From Bifidobacterium erythrocebi (GTDB taxonomy: Bacteria; Actinomycetota; Actinomycetes; Actinomycetales; Bifidobacteriaceae): DNA of 64,000 nucleotides. Location: the NCBI RefSeq assembly GCF_012932675.1, contig NZ_JAAIIF010000005.1:1-64000 (forward strand), given 5' to 3'. A program made the translations under genes and the position numbers. The notes below the pieces were generated by a model that saw only the letters and a program-made list of their open reading frames with translations, had not been told where the DNA came from and did no database searches. This document shows positions 1 through 8,879 of this stretch, piece by piece; position 1 is the stretch's first letter, and every line of letters starts with the position of its first letter.

Positions 1-1203
1 AACACCATCTACGCCGCCAAGCCCTCCGGCTGGGGCGACCTGTACGCGTACGTGTACACGGGTGACGGCGCCACCGCGGTGAACAACGCGGCTTGGCCCG
101 GCGTGAAGATGACCGCCACGACCGCCACGGATGGTTGCCATCAGTCCAACGCGTACAAGTACGTGGTACCGACCAACCTGGCCAAGGACGCGAAGGTGAT
201 CTTCAACGACGGCGGATCCCAGCAGCTGCCGGGGTCTCGCGAACCGGGCATCACCTACAACGGCGGCATCGTCAAGTGGGACGGCGCTACTGCCGCTCTG
301 CCCGCACTTGACTGCCCGACTGATGTCCCGGTGACGTCGGTGTCGGTCTCCGGCTCCGGCGTGAGCGGCGGGAAGCTGAGCCTGAAGAAGGGCGCGTCCG
401 CGCAGCTGTCGGCGACGGTGAGCCCGTCGAACGCGACGGACAGGACCGTGGCGTGGTCCAGCTCGAACGCGGCCGTGGCGAGCGTGGACAAGTCCGGCAA
501 GGTCACCGGCGTGAAGGCCGGCACCGCGAAGGTCACCGCGAAGGCGGGCGGCAGGACCGCGGTCGTCGAGGTCACGGTCGAGGACGTGCCGTCCCCGGCC
601 CGGCCGATGACGGTGTACTACAAGGCCCCGTCCTCGTGGAAGAGCGTGAAGGCGAACTACAGGGTGTTCTCGAGCCCGCAGCAGGCCGCGTCCGGCGCGA
701 AGCTGGAGCAGTACTGCGACGGCTGGTGGAGGCTCACGATCGCCGACACGAAGGGCGCGAAGGTCAAGGTCGCGTTCACGGACGGCAGGTCGTGGGACGA
801 CAACTCCGGCAAGTACTACTACGCGTCCGGCTCCGTGATGGCGGTGTCCGGCGGCGAGGTGTCCTCGTCCGCCCCGTCCTGCCAGTCGTCGGAGAAGCAG
901 CCGATGACGGTGTGGTACAAGGCCCCGTCCTCGTGGTCCACGGTGAAGGCGAACTGGCGCGTGTACTCCAGCCCGCAGCAGTCCGGCTCGAAGGCCCAGC
1001 TGACGCGGGCGTGCGACGGCTGGTGGAGGCTCACGATCGCCGACACGAAGGGCGCGAAGGTCAAGGTCGCGTTCACGGACGGCAGGTCGTGGGACGACAA
1101 CGGCGGCAAGTACTACTACGCGACCGGGTCGAGCATGGCCGTGGCCGGCGGACAATTCATCGGCGGCATCATGCCGAACTGCGCGGTGACTTCCAAGAAG
1201 TAG
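1..1203 (+). CDS. Secreted alpha-amylase/pullulanase-type protein, C-terminal part (5' end outside window)
   Basis: This is the C-terminal 400 residues of a secreted starch-binding enzyme; the reading frame is open from base 1, so the gene starts upstream. Modules in order: a CBM26-like starch-binding domain (about bases 1-300, motif KPSGW...WPG), a bacterial Ig-like (BIG2) domain (about 331-590, with AWSSSN and GKVTGVKAGTAKVTA), then two CBM25-like domains (about 601-890 and 901-1180, each with a conserved DGWWRLTI segment). No catalytic domain is visible here. The architecture matches the C-terminus of the next gene, so this is probably a second GH13 enzyme, but that is inference. From base 331 on, the DNA is nearly identical to the downstream gene. 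Confidence 0.85.
   Translation, partial: NTIYAAKPSGWGDLYAYVYTGDGATAVNNAAWPGVKMTATTATDGCHQSNAYKYVVPTNLAKDAKVIFNDGGSQQLPGSREPGITYNGGIVKWDGATAALPALDCPTDVPVTSVSVSGSGVSGGKLSLKKGASAQLSATVSPSNATDRTVAWSSSNAAVASVDKSGKVTGVKAGTAKVTAKAGGRTAVVEVTVEDVPSPARPMTVYYKAPSSWKSVKANYRVFSSPQQAASGAKLEQYCDGWWRLTIADTKGAKVKVAFTDGRSWDDNSGKYYYASGSVMAVSGGEVSSSAPSCQSSEKQPMTVWYKAPSSWSTVKANWRVYSSPQQSGSKAQLTRACDGWWRLTIADTKGAKVKVAFTDGRSWDDNGGKYYYATGSSMAVAGGQFIGGIMPNCAVTSKK
331..1163 (+). repeat. 833-bp near-identical repeat, copy 1 (BIG2 + 2x CBM25)
   Basis: Bases 331-1163 match 3848-4680 at a constant offset of 3517 with no indels. The only difference I found is one serine codon (TCG at 427-429 against AGC at 3944-3946), so the encoded proteins are identical. 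The flanking CBM26 modules are clearly more diverged, so the tract has sharp edges. This is consistent with recent gene conversion between tandem paralogues. Confidence 0.93.
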
Positions 1204-1217
1204 ATGCTACGCAGTCT

Positions 1218-1256
1218 GCAAGGGCCTGACTCCTCATGTGAAGAGTTGGGCCCTTG
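1218..1256 (+). terminator. Hairpin between the two amylase genes
   Basis: The arms CAAGGGCC and GGGCCCTTG flank a loop of about 22 bases just after the stop codon at 1203. There is no long T run, so it may be a weak terminator or a processing hairpin. The next start codon is only 39 bases further on. Confidence 0.45.
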
Positions 1257-1294
1257 CCCATATCAACAACCAAACACTATAACCAAGGAAGAGA

Positions 1295-4200
1295 ATGAAA
1301 CAATCAGCGACGCTTGCTCATCTCAGCAAGAAGGCCGTAGCCTTTGCCGCAGCCGCGACGACGCTGCTCGCCGGGCTCACGCTGGGCACGGCGGTCACGC
1401 CGGAAGCCCAAGCCTCCACTGCGACACGAGACAGCTATTCCGATACCGTAGGCAATCCGACCTTCGAAGCCGCGCGTAAGAAGTACGGTCTGCCCAAGGA
1501 CATGAAGGACGGCGCCACCCTGCATGCCTTCGAATGGTCGTTCAAGACCATCATGGAGAACATTCCGGATATCGCCAAGGCCGGCTACACCTCCATCCAG
1601 ACCGAGCCGATCGTCAAGATCAAGGACAACCGCAAGCTCGGCACCGGTAACTGGTATCTCAACTGGTACTACGTGTACCAGCCCACCGACATGTCCATCG
1701 GCAACTATGTGGTCGGTTCGGAAGACGAGTTCAAGGAAATGTGCAAGATGGCCCACCAGTATGGTCTGCGCATCATCGTCGATTCCGTGTCCAACCACTT
1801 CACGTCCGATTTCGACGTGATCGCCAAGAAGTGGCAGAACAAGAGCTACTTCCATGAAGACAAGCAGATCTCCGATTACAACAACCGTGAGGATTGCACC
1901 CAGCACAAGCTTTCCGGCCTGTGGGATCTGAACACCCAGGACGACACCGTCACCCAGGGCATGGCCGACCTGCTCAAGCAGACCGTGGCCGATGGCGCCG
2001 ATGGCTTCCGTTATGATGCGGCCAAGCACATCGAACTCTCCGATGAGGTGTTTGGCGGCAAGCAATCCCATTATTGGGACACCATTTTGAAGAACGGCGC
2101 CCAGTACCAGTACGGCGAAGTGCTTGAGGACGCCAACGTCCGCGAAGCCGACTATGCAAACCTGTTCAACAGCAGCTCTGTTGGCGGAGGCGGCATCACC
2201 GATTCCAGCTACGGCCATGAAGTGCGCAACGCCGTGCAGTTCAAGAACCTCGGCGCAAGTCACTTCACTTCCCATAGCAAGGTGACCGAAGATAAGTCCG
2301 TGAATTGGGTCGAATCGCACGATAACTTCGCCAATGGCGAAGCCAATATCCCACAGGAACTGTCTGATGAGTGGATCAAGTACGGCTGGGCCGGCGTGAC
2401 CGCACAGAAGAACGGCATGAGCCTGTTCTTCGACCGTCCGTACAAGGACGGTGGCACCTACGGCACCGGCGGTAAGGGCACTTATGCCGACGGCAGCGGT
2501 CCGTTCACCGAGAATTCCAAGCTCGGCGACGCCGGCTCCGACCTGTGGAAGGATCCGGAGGTCGTTGCGGTGAATCACTTCCGCAACGCCATGGTGGGCG
2601 AAGCCTCCAACGTCTCCAACTGCGGTGACGACAACTGCCTGATGGTGGAACGCTATGCCGGTTCCTCCGCACAGGACGGTATGGTCGTGGCCAACGCGAA
2701 CGGCGCGGAGAAGAACCTTGCCGGGCAGTCCACCAAGCTCGCCAACGGCACCTACACCGATGAGGTCACCGGCTCCACCATCACCGTGTCCGGCGGCAAA
2801 GTCGCTTCCGGCTCCGTGAAGGCGAAGTCCATCGCCGCATTCTCCAACAAGACCCGTTCCGGCAAGGTCTCCACCGCCGAGGCATACCCGAACAAGGGCA
2901 CCATTCCTGGAGAATCCAAGCTGATTACGCTGCGTTCCTACCAAGCCTCCGACACCACCTACACCACGTCCGATGGGCAGTCCGGCTCCTACAAGGACGG
3001 CGACACCATCAAGATCGGTGCCAAGGCCAAGTCCGACGAAGTAGTGACGGTCACAGTGAAGGGCACCGGCGCTGACGGCGAAGCCATCAAGCACACGTAT
3101 TCCTACACCAAGTACGGCGACCCGACCTATGATCCGAACGACGGCACCGAAAGCCCGTGTGACAAGGATTGCCAAGCATGGTTCAAGAAGAACAAACTGG
3201 ATCCGGACTGCTACATCAACTCCAAGGAACCTTGCCATTGGAGGAATATCAATGTCACCGGAGTCAAGGTTTCCGGAGCGACATCCATGGATCTCTCCAC
3301 CACACAGAGCGTCCAGCTGGCTGCCGATGTGACTACTGATCCAGCAGGCAAGCGCACCAACGTGACTTGGAGCTCTTCCGACACTTCTGTCGCCACAGTC
3401 GATTCCACTGGCAAGGTCACAGGTCTCAAGGCCGGAACCGTGAAGATCACCGCCAAGGCGGGCGATAAGAGCGATACCATCACGTTGACGCTGACTGGCG
3501 TCGCACCTGTGGCGAAGAACGTCATCTACGCTACGAAGCCCTCCGGCTGGAGCAAGATGTACGCGTACGTCTACACCGGCGACGGTGCAAGCGCGAAGAA
3601 CAACGCGGCTTGGCCCGGCGTGGCCATGACGGCTATCTCTGGCACCGATACCTGTGGTCAGAGCGGCTACAAGTATGAGATCCCCGAAGGTTTTACCTCG
3701 AACGCGAAGGTGATCTTCACCGATGGCGGATCCAACCAGTATCCGGGAGCGCAGCAGGCTGGCATCACCTACAACGGCGGCACGGTGCGCTGGGACGGCA
3801 GTTCGTCCTCTTTGGCATCGGTTACCTGTGAATCGGCCAACATTCCGGTGACGTCGGTGTCGGTCTCCGGCTCCGGCGTGAGCGGCGGGAAGCTGAGCCT
3901 GAAGAAGGGCGCGTCCGCGCAGCTGTCGGCGACGGTGAGCCCGAGCAACGCGACGGACAGGACCGTGGCGTGGTCCAGCTCGAACGCGGCCGTGGCGAGC
4001 GTGGACAAGTCCGGCAAGGTCACCGGCGTGAAGGCCGGCACCGCGAAGGTCACCGCGAAGGCGGGCGGCAGGACCGCGGTCGTCGAGGTCACGGTCGAGG
4101 ACGTGCCGTCCCCGGCCCGGCCGATGACGGTGTACTACAAGGCCCCGTCCTCGTGGAAGAGCGTGAAGGCGAACTACAGGGTGTTCTCGAGCCCGCAGCA

Positions 4201-4714
4201 GGCCGCGTCCGGCGCGAAGCTGGAGCAGTACTGCGACGGCTGGTGGAGGCTCACGATCGCCGACACGAAGGGCGCGAAGGTCAAGGTCGCGTTCACGGAC
4301 GGCAGGTCGTGGGACGACAACTCCGGCAAGTACTACTACGCGTCCGGCTCCGTGATGGCGGTGTCCGGCGGCGAGGTGTCCTCGTCCGCCCCGTCCTGCC
4401 AGTCGTCGGAGAAGCAGCCGATGACGGTGTGGTACAAGGCCCCGTCCTCGTGGTCCACGGTGAAGGCGAACTGGCGCGTGTACTCCAGCCCGCAGCAGTC
4501 CGGCTCGAAGGCCCAGCTGACGCGGGCGTGCGACGGCTGGTGGAGGCTCACGATCGCCGACACGAAGGGCGCGAAGGTCAAGGTCGCGTTCACGGACGGC
4601 AGGTCGTGGGACGACAACGGCGGCAAGTACTACTACGCGACCGGGTCGAGCATGGCCGTGGCCGGCGGACAATTCATCGGCGACGTGATTCCCAACTGCG
4701 CTGTCGAAAATTAA
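1295..4714 (+). CDS. Secreted GH13 alpha-amylase with BIG2, CBM26 and CBM25 modules
   Basis: An extracellular endo-acting starch hydrolase of 1139 aa. A Sec signal peptide (about residues 1-41, positive N-terminus, hydrophobic core, cleavage near AQA) precedes a GH13 barrel. Catalytic motifs: nucleophile Asp in DGFRYDAAKH (about residue 239), acid/base Glu in YGEVLED (about 274) and Asp in ESHDN (about 341); VDSVSNH is conserved region I. After the barrel come an amylase C-domain and a connector, BIG2 (about 652-738), CBM26 (739-847), a second BIG2 (848-940) and two CBM25 domains (943-1132). No LPxTG or TM anchor is seen, so it is probably released or held on starch by its binding modules. 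A ribosome site (AAGGAAG) sits just before the ATG. The exact GH13 subfamily is not resolved. Confidence 0.93.
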   Translation: MKQSATLAHLSKKAVAFAAAATTLLAGLTLGTAVTPEAQASTATRDSYSDTVGNPTFEAARKKYGLPKDMKDGATLHAFEWSFKTIMENIPDIAKAGYTSIQTEPIVKIKDNRKLGTGNWYLNWYYVYQPTDMSIGNYVVGSEDEFKEMCKMAHQYGLRIIVDSVSNHFTSDFDVIAKKWQNKSYFHEDKQISDYNNREDCTQHKLSGLWDLNTQDDTVTQGMADLLKQTVADGADGFRYDAAKHIELSDEVFGGKQSHYWDTILKNGAQYQYGEVLEDANVREADYANLFNSSSVGGGGITDSSYGHEVRNAVQFKNLGASHFTSHSKVTEDKSVNWVESHDNFANGEANIPQELSDEWIKYGWAGVTAQKNGMSLFFDRPYKDGGTYGTGGKGTYADGSGPFTENSKLGDAGSDLWKDPEVVAVNHFRNAMVGEASNVSNCGDDNCLMVERYAGSSAQDGMVVANANGAEKNLAGQSTKLANGTYTDEVTGSTITVSGGKVASGSVKAKSIAAFSNKTRSGKVSTAEAYPNKGTIPGESKLITLRSYQASDTTYTTSDGQSGSYKDGDTIKIGAKAKSDEVVTVTVKGTGADGEAIKHTYSYTKYGDPTYDPNDGTESPCDKDCQAWFKKNKLDPDCYINSKEPCHWRNINVTGVKVSGATSMDLSTTQSVQLAADVTTDPAGKRTNVTWSSSDTSVATVDSTGKVTGLKAGTVKITAKAGDKSDTITLTLTGVAPVAKNVIYATKPSGWSKMYAYVYTGDGASAKNNAAWPGVAMTAISGTDTCGQSGYKYEIPEGFTSNAKVIFTDGGSNQYPGAQQAGITYNGGTVRWDGSSSSLASVTCESANIPVTSVSVSGSGVSGGKLSLKKGASAQLSATVSPSNATDRTVAWSSSNAAVASVDKSGKVTGVKAGTAKVTAKAGGRTAVVEVTVEDVPSPARPMTVYYKAPSSWKSVKANYRVFSSPQQAASGAKLEQYCDGWWRLTIADTKGAKVKVAFTDGRSWDDNSGKYYYASGSVMAVSGGEVSSSAPSCQSSEKQPMTVWYKAPSSWSTVKANWRVYSSPQQSGSKAQLTRACDGWWRLTIADTKGAKVKVAFTDGRSWDDNGGKYYYATGSSMAVAGGQFIGDVIPNCAVEN
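3848..4680 (+). repeat. 833-bp near-identical repeat, copy 2
   Basis: Second copy of the segment at 331-1163, encoding BIG2 plus two CBM25 modules. Each copy also carries an internal 90-bp perfect duplication: 715-804 equals 1012-1101 in copy 1, with equivalents in copy 2. Four identical 90-bp blocks therefore lie within 4.7 kb. Confidence 0.93.
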
Positions 4715-4730
4715 TGAATCAATGAATTGC

Positions 4731-4776
4731 GGGCGAGACTTCAGCGTGTAAAGGCTGGAATCTCGCCCGTTTTTTT
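4731..4776 (+). terminator. Rho-independent terminator after alpha-amylase
   Basis: The arms GGGCGAGA and TCTCGCCC, with extra pairing inside the loop, are followed by a run of seven T. It sits 16 bases after the amylase stop codon. Confidence 0.9.
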
Positions 4777-4941
4777 AATTACCCATTATGCGCTATGAGC
4801 TATTTGCCATAACATAATTTGTCTTATTGGTAGAAAATGGTGTTAAATAAACATGAAAAAAGTTTTTTACATATTGTAATGAGAATTGTTTGTTGAACGC
4901 CTTTGGCTGAAAAACGCAATTTTCAAAAGAAAAGGAAAGCT

Positions 4942-5373
4942 ATGGCACTGCTTCAAGGATTTGAAGAGATCAATATGTCCGTTCCGACCGGGAAAGCGGT
5001 AATGACGGTCACCGATTCCGTTGTCCGGTTCAACAAGGCGACGGCCGCAGATCTGGGTTACCCCGCTTACGTCAAGATTCTCATCAACGACAAGACCCGT
5101 CAGATCGCGTTGCAGGCGTGCAATGCGAAAAGCTCCAATGCGGTGAAGTTCAGCAAGCCGGAAGGCAAGCAGTCCACTTCCGTGAACATCAAAGAAGCCG
5201 CAGTGCTTGAGGCTCTGCACAAGTATTTCGAACTTCCGCAGGCTCCGGAAGGTGAAGTCGCCTACAAGTCCGTCTCCGGCACAGTTCACGCCGAAGAAAA
5301 GGTCATTGTTTTCAACATCGACGCTGCGATCTCCGGCACCATGAAGAAGCGCGGCCGTAAGAAGAACGCCTGA
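4942..5373 (+). CDS. Small conserved-looking protein of unknown function (143 aa)
   Basis: I do not recognise this family. The ATG at 4942 is preferred over an in-frame TTG at 4903 because AAAAGGA lies 6-8 bases upstream of 4942. The protein is soluble, has no signal peptide or TM segment, and looks like an alpha/beta fold. The C-terminus is very basic (KKRGRRKKN type), which could bind nucleic acid; that is only a suggestion. It is flanked by terminators on both sides, so it is a single-gene unit. Upstream (about 4780-4935) is the most AT-rich DNA of this area, as expected for a promoter, but I could not assign -35 and -10 boxes. Confidence 0.75.
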   Translation: MALLQGFEEINMSVPTGKAVMTVTDSVVRFNKATAADLGYPAYVKILINDKTRQIALQACNAKSSNAVKFSKPEGKQSTSVNIKEAAVLEALHKYFELPQAPEGEVAYKSVSGTVHAEEKVIVFNIDAAISGTMKKRGRKKNA

Positions 5374-5385
5374 TTGTTCCGACAG

Positions 5386-5424
5386 CAATGCCCTCAAGCC
5401 CTATTGGTTTGAGGGCATTGTTAC
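5386..5424 (+). terminator. Terminator hairpin
   Basis: The arms CAATGCCCTCAA and TTTGAGGGCATTG surround a short loop directly after the stop at 5373, followed by TTACAC. It ends the small-protein transcript and makes an in-frame ATG at 5388 an unlikely start for the next gene. Confidence 0.7.
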
Positions 5425-5456
5425 ACTTTGAGCGAGGAAGACAGGGAAGGAACGCT

Positions 5457-6929
5457 GTGGCTGAAGAGAACGAAAAACAGGAAACCGAACAGAACGATTC
5501 GGTCGGCAGGTCTTCAGGCATTACATTTGCGGATCTGTTCGCAATCATTCGCAAGCATATCGTCACGGCTGTGATCTGCTTTGTGGCTGTGGTCGCTGTT
5601 GCCGGAGGCTATGCTTTTCTTGCCTCTCCCCAGTACTCTGCTACAGCTCAGATAATCGCCACATATAATTCCTCGCAGGACAGCGGGAATGCCGGCGATA
5701 TCAACCAGCAGAATACTGGCGGTACCTATGTATCAAATCAGATCAAGTCCTACCCGACCCTGGCTACTACGGAAACGGTGTTGAAGCCGGTCATTGCGAA
5801 GCTGAATCTCGATATGTCCGTAAAAGAATTGGGAAGTCGACTATCTGTAACGAATCCCTCGAATACGGCATTTGTGAATATTACAGCGACTGCCGGTGCC
5901 GCGGATCAGTCAGCAACTATAGCCAATGCGGTGGCGGATTCGTTGAGTGACATCGTTGAGCATGATCTGTATGCCAAAGGCGTCGCCTCCCCCATTACAT
6001 TGACGGTGGTGCAGCGGGCCGTCGTGCCGCAGGAGCCCAGCGCTCCCAATAAAAAGCTGTGCATTGCGGCAGGCTTGGTTCTCGGTTTGATTATCGGTAT
6101 CTTTGCCGCCTTGGTGAAGGATCTCTTGAGCACCAAGGTCGAGGAGACCTCCGATGTGCGAAGCATTGTCCATGCTTCGGCGCTGGGATCCATTCCTAAG
6201 AATGATGTTTTGGAGGGTACGCGCCCAATCATCATCGCTGAGCCCAATGGCCCTATAACCGAGGAATACCGTCGCATTCGGTCGAATATCAAATTCCTGC
6301 AGGTCAACCAGGAGGAGGGAAGGGGCCAGCTGCTGGTCATCTCCTCCACTTCCGCCAGCGAAGGCAAGACCACTACAGCCGTCAATACCGCGGCGGTCCT
6401 GGCGGAGAATGGTGCGAGGGTGCTGCTTATCGATGCCGATTTGCGTCATCCCTCCGTGGCTCACCACTTGGGCATTGAAGGCAATGTCGGCCTGGCGCAC
6501 GTGCTGTCCGGACAGATGACCCCGGTGGATGTGGTGCAGAACTATTGGAAACCCAACCTGCACATCCTCCCGGCGGGCAAGCGCCCGGCCAACGCCAGCC
6601 TGCTGCTGAATTCCGACATGATGAAGATGCTGGTCGATCAGGCGCTGCTGCAATACGACTATGTGATTATCGACACCGCGCCGCTCACCGTTTCCAACGA
6701 TGCCGTCGTGTTCGGCAGCTGGACCAACGGCGTGATTCTCGTCACCGCACGTGGCATCTGCAGGAAGAAGAGCCTAGACGAGATCGCCGAATCGCTGCGT
6801 ACGGCCAAGGTGCCGGTGCTGGGCTTTGTATTCAACTTCGCCAATCCGAAGAAGGAACATAAGGGCGCGTACTACTACTATTACGACGACAGTCCTCGCC
6901 GCAGCTCCAGACGCGGCAGGAAGCACTGA
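5457..6929 (+). CDS. Polysaccharide co-polymerase / BY-family tyrosine autokinase (Wzz-CpsD fusion)
   Basis: A membrane chain-length regulator fused to a bacterial tyrosine kinase, controlling capsule/EPS polymerisation and export. The GTG start at 5457 has GGGAAGG six bases upstream. The N-terminal Wzz domain has two TM segments (about residues 35-57 and 199-221) around an extracellular loop. The kinase domain carries Walker A (SASEGKTTT, about 300), Walker A' (VLLIDADLR, about 325) and Walker B (YVIIDTAPL, about 405). The C-terminus has a run of five tyrosines (about 472-477) followed by a basic tail: the usual autophosphorylation cluster. No glycosyltransferase, flippase or polymerase gene lies nearby, so it is separated from any EPS locus; the cognate phosphatase is also not seen. 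Confidence 0.93.
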   Translation: MAEENEKQETEQNDSVGRSSGITFADLFAIIRKHIVTAVICFVAVVAVAGGYAFLASPQYSATAQIIATYNSSQDSGNAGDINQQNTGGTYVSNQIKSYPTLATTETVLKPVIAKLNLDMSVKELGSRLSVTNPSNTAFVNITATAGAADQSATIANAVADSLSDIVEHDLYAKGVASPITLTVVQRAVVPQEPSAPNKKLCIAAGLVLGLIIGIFAALVKDLLSTKVEETSDVRSIVHASALGSIPKNDVLEGTRPIIIAEPNGPITEEYRRIRSNIKFLQVNQEEGRGQLLVISSTSASEGKTTTAVNTAAVLAENGARVLLIDADLRHPSVAHHLGIEGNVGLAHVLSGQMTPVDVVQNYWKPNLHILPAGKRPANASLLLNSDMMKMLVDQALLQYDYVIIDTAPLTVSNDAVVFGSWTNGVILVTARGICRKKSLDEIAESLRTAKVPVLGFVFNFANPKKEHKGAYYYYYDDSPRRSSRRGRKH

Positions 6930-6956
6930 ACCTGATATCGCAGGCAAATGTAGCGG

Positions 6957-6990
6957 GGTGGCATCCATCGCAAGGTGGGTGCCACTTTGT
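6957..6990 (+). terminator. Probable terminator after the tyrosine kinase
   Basis: The arms GTGGCATCC (6958-6966) and GGGTGCCAC (6977-6985) are followed by TTTGTTAT, 28 bases after the kinase stop. Confidence 0.6.
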
Positions 6991-7145
6991 TATATGCGAA
7001 CGGCGGTGATGTTCTCATGCCGACAACAAATATTGCGGTATGTGAACAGAAACGATATGGGTTGGGTATGCTTCCTCGTATTCGACTAAAGTAACTTGTA
7101 AAGCGTGCCTGGTGGCAAAATGAGAAAAGAGCGTAAGGCGAGTAC

Positions 7146-8744
7146 ATGGACGAGCAGAAATTCACGGGAGAGCCCCTGAATCTCAGTTTTCCGGCGGTAC
7201 AGAAGCAGCAGAAGACGAACGGACAGGATAAGCATGTTGCATCGCCTGCCGTATCGGGCGATATAGTCGATACTTCCTGGGATTTCCAGCCACTCACATT
7301 CCCGAGTTTCGCCGATGAGATCGATCAGAAGGGGCCGCGTCACGCGGCACCGAAGCGCGGTGTGCGGGGATCGAAGAGCAGCAATGAAGAACCTGCCGAC
7401 GAATCATCCTCAACACAGGACGACGCAACCGGCAGCGTGCCGGGGCAGGCGGTGCCCAATGCGGTGTTCCTGCCGTCCGTGCCATCTGAAACAGTGCAGC
7501 ATGATGAACGTAATGGACGCAATGGTCAGGTGTCCGGCAACGACGCACAGCAGACCGCTGTATTGACTTCCCGTCAGTCCCTTGTCGGCGCGGATGCTGG
7601 TCAGACGGCGAAGAAAACCTCTGCTGCAGCGGCCGGTACAGATTCGGACGAGAAAACTTCGCGCCGTTCCCGTCAATCCTCCAAGTCTTCCAAGTCAGGC
7701 AATTCCCATGGCAGCAAGGGCAAGGGCCGTACGGTCGCCGTCGTGCTGATTGCCATCGTGGTGGTGATCGCGATAGTGGCAGGTGCTGTCGTATTGTGGC
7801 GTGCCGGCCAGTCCTCGCGTCACGAAGCGGCGGTGAGCGATTGTGTCAAGGCCGCCGAGCAGTACAACAGTGCGAAGAAAGACCTGGACAAAGCCCTGGC
7901 CAGTGCCAAGAACCTGCAGTCCGTCAGCGAATCGCAGGTCGGCGACAGCAAGACAATCAAACAGCTGAAGCAGCAGCTGGATCTTGCCAAGCAGTTCTCC
8001 TCGGCACCGAGTTGTGCCGCGAAACAGTCCACGTCGGTGTTGCAGACCAATGCGAAGGCGATGAACGAACAGATCGGCGACATGACCGACAGCACCAAGT
8101 CGCTGCGCAAAGCCGTGAACGCGGTATCGTCCAGCAAGGCGGTCAAGGATCTGCAGACGCTGAAGGATACGGTCGCCGCCGCCCAGAAGCTGATGGATAG
8201 CAGCCAGGGCATGGTGAGCGACGAATCCACCCGTACCGCGTTGCAAAAGGCGATCGACGCCGCGAACGCATTGATCTCGAAAAACAGCTCCGATGATGCC
8301 GCCATCACCGACGCCATCTCCGCGCTGAACTCCGCAAGCGACGAGGTGAATGATTCCATGAGCTCCGCGACATCGCAAAGCCAGAGCAATAACGGTTACG
8401 ATACGGATTCCTCGACGTCCGGCACCTACGGCTACAACACCTACGGGTATGGCTACGGGAACGGCACGTACGACAATAGCCAGTACCAGTACTACAACGA
8501 CAATACCGGCGGCCAGCAATCCGGAACGCAGTCGGGCCAGCAAGGCGCCGGAACCACCGGAGGCGATACTTCCGGTTCCGATACCAAGACTGACGGCGGC
8601 AAGGGGACTGGCAGCTCCCAGGGCGGCAGCCAGAATGACAATGGTAACGGCAACGGAAACAGCTCTGGCAGCAGCACTGGAACAAACTCAAGCAACACCG
8701 GAACTGGTACCACCGGCGGCCAGAGCAGTGGCAAGAACCAGTAA
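7146..8744 (+). CDS. Membrane-anchored coiled-coil protein with Gly/Ser/Asn/Tyr-rich C-terminal tail, function unknown
   Basis: I do not recognise a named family. The 532 aa divide into four parts: a polar, low-complexity, probably cytoplasmic N-terminus (about 1-190); a basic Ser/Lys stretch and one TM helix (about 196-218); an extracellular helical region with heptad-like Leu/Ala spacing and two cysteines (about 225-420); and a tail very rich in Gly, Ser, Asn, Thr and Tyr (about 420-532). No LPxTG motif is present. The topology (inside tail, single TM, outside coiled coil and flexible end) suggests a cell-envelope or signalling-linked protein. It follows the Wzz/BY-kinase gene by 216 bp with a hairpin between, so co-transcription is doubtful. 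The ATG has AAGGCGAG upstream. Confidence 0.8.
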   Translation: MDEQKFTGEPLNLSFPAVQKQQKTNGQDKHVASPAVSGDIVDTSWDFQPLTFPSFADEIDQKGPRHAAPKRGVRGSKSSNEEPADESSSTQDDATGSVPGQAVPNAVFLPSVPSETVQHDERNGRNGQVSGNDAQQTAVLTSRQSLVGADAGQTAKKTSAAAAGTDSDEKTSRRSRQSSKSSKSGNSHGSKGKGRTVAVVLIAIVVVIAIVAGAVVLWRAGQSSRHEAAVSDCVKAAEQYNSAKKDLDKALASAKNLQSVSESQVGDSKTIKQLKQQLDLAKQFSSAPSCAAKQSTSVLQTNAKAMNEQIGDMTDSTKSLRKAVNAVSSSKAVKDLQTLKDTVAAAQKLMDSSQGMVSDESTRTALQKAIDAANALISKNSSDDAAITDAISALNSASDEVNDSMSSATSQSQSNNGYDTDSSTSGTYGYNTYGYGYGNGTYDNSQYQYYNDNTGGQQSGTQSGQQGAGTTGGDTSGSDTKTDGGKGTGSSQGGSQNDNGNGNGNSSGSSTGTNSSNTGTGTTGGQSSGKNQ

Positions 8745-8787
8745 ACGCGGCTGAACTCGCCAGTAGCGCGAAGCACAAAACAACAAA

Positions 8788-8833
8788 CGTGTGCCCTGCG
8801 GCATCGGATATCACCGATGCCGCAGGGCACACG
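8788..8833. terminator. Bidirectional terminator with a perfect 20-bp stem
   Basis: Bases 8788-8807 and 8814-8833 are perfectly complementary around a 6-base loop. It lies between two convergent genes (the membrane protein ending at 8744 and the acyl-CoA ligase ending at 8880), so it can serve both strands even without a marked T run. Confidence 0.8.
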
Positions 8834-8879
8834 CAATATAGAGGAGAGATAGGGGATTAGGGCCAAGCAGCCGGCAGGC

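Noticed and set aside
52..1203. Complete gene starting at the ATG at 52
   Set aside because: The frame is open to base 1 and bases 1-51 encode the conserved start of a CBM26 module, so this ATG is internal.
1304..4672. 1122-codon open frame on the minus strand across the amylase gene
   Set aside because: It mirrors the amylase in a GC-rich sequence, has no ribosome site or family motif, and consists of low-complexity Arg/Gly/Leu runs.
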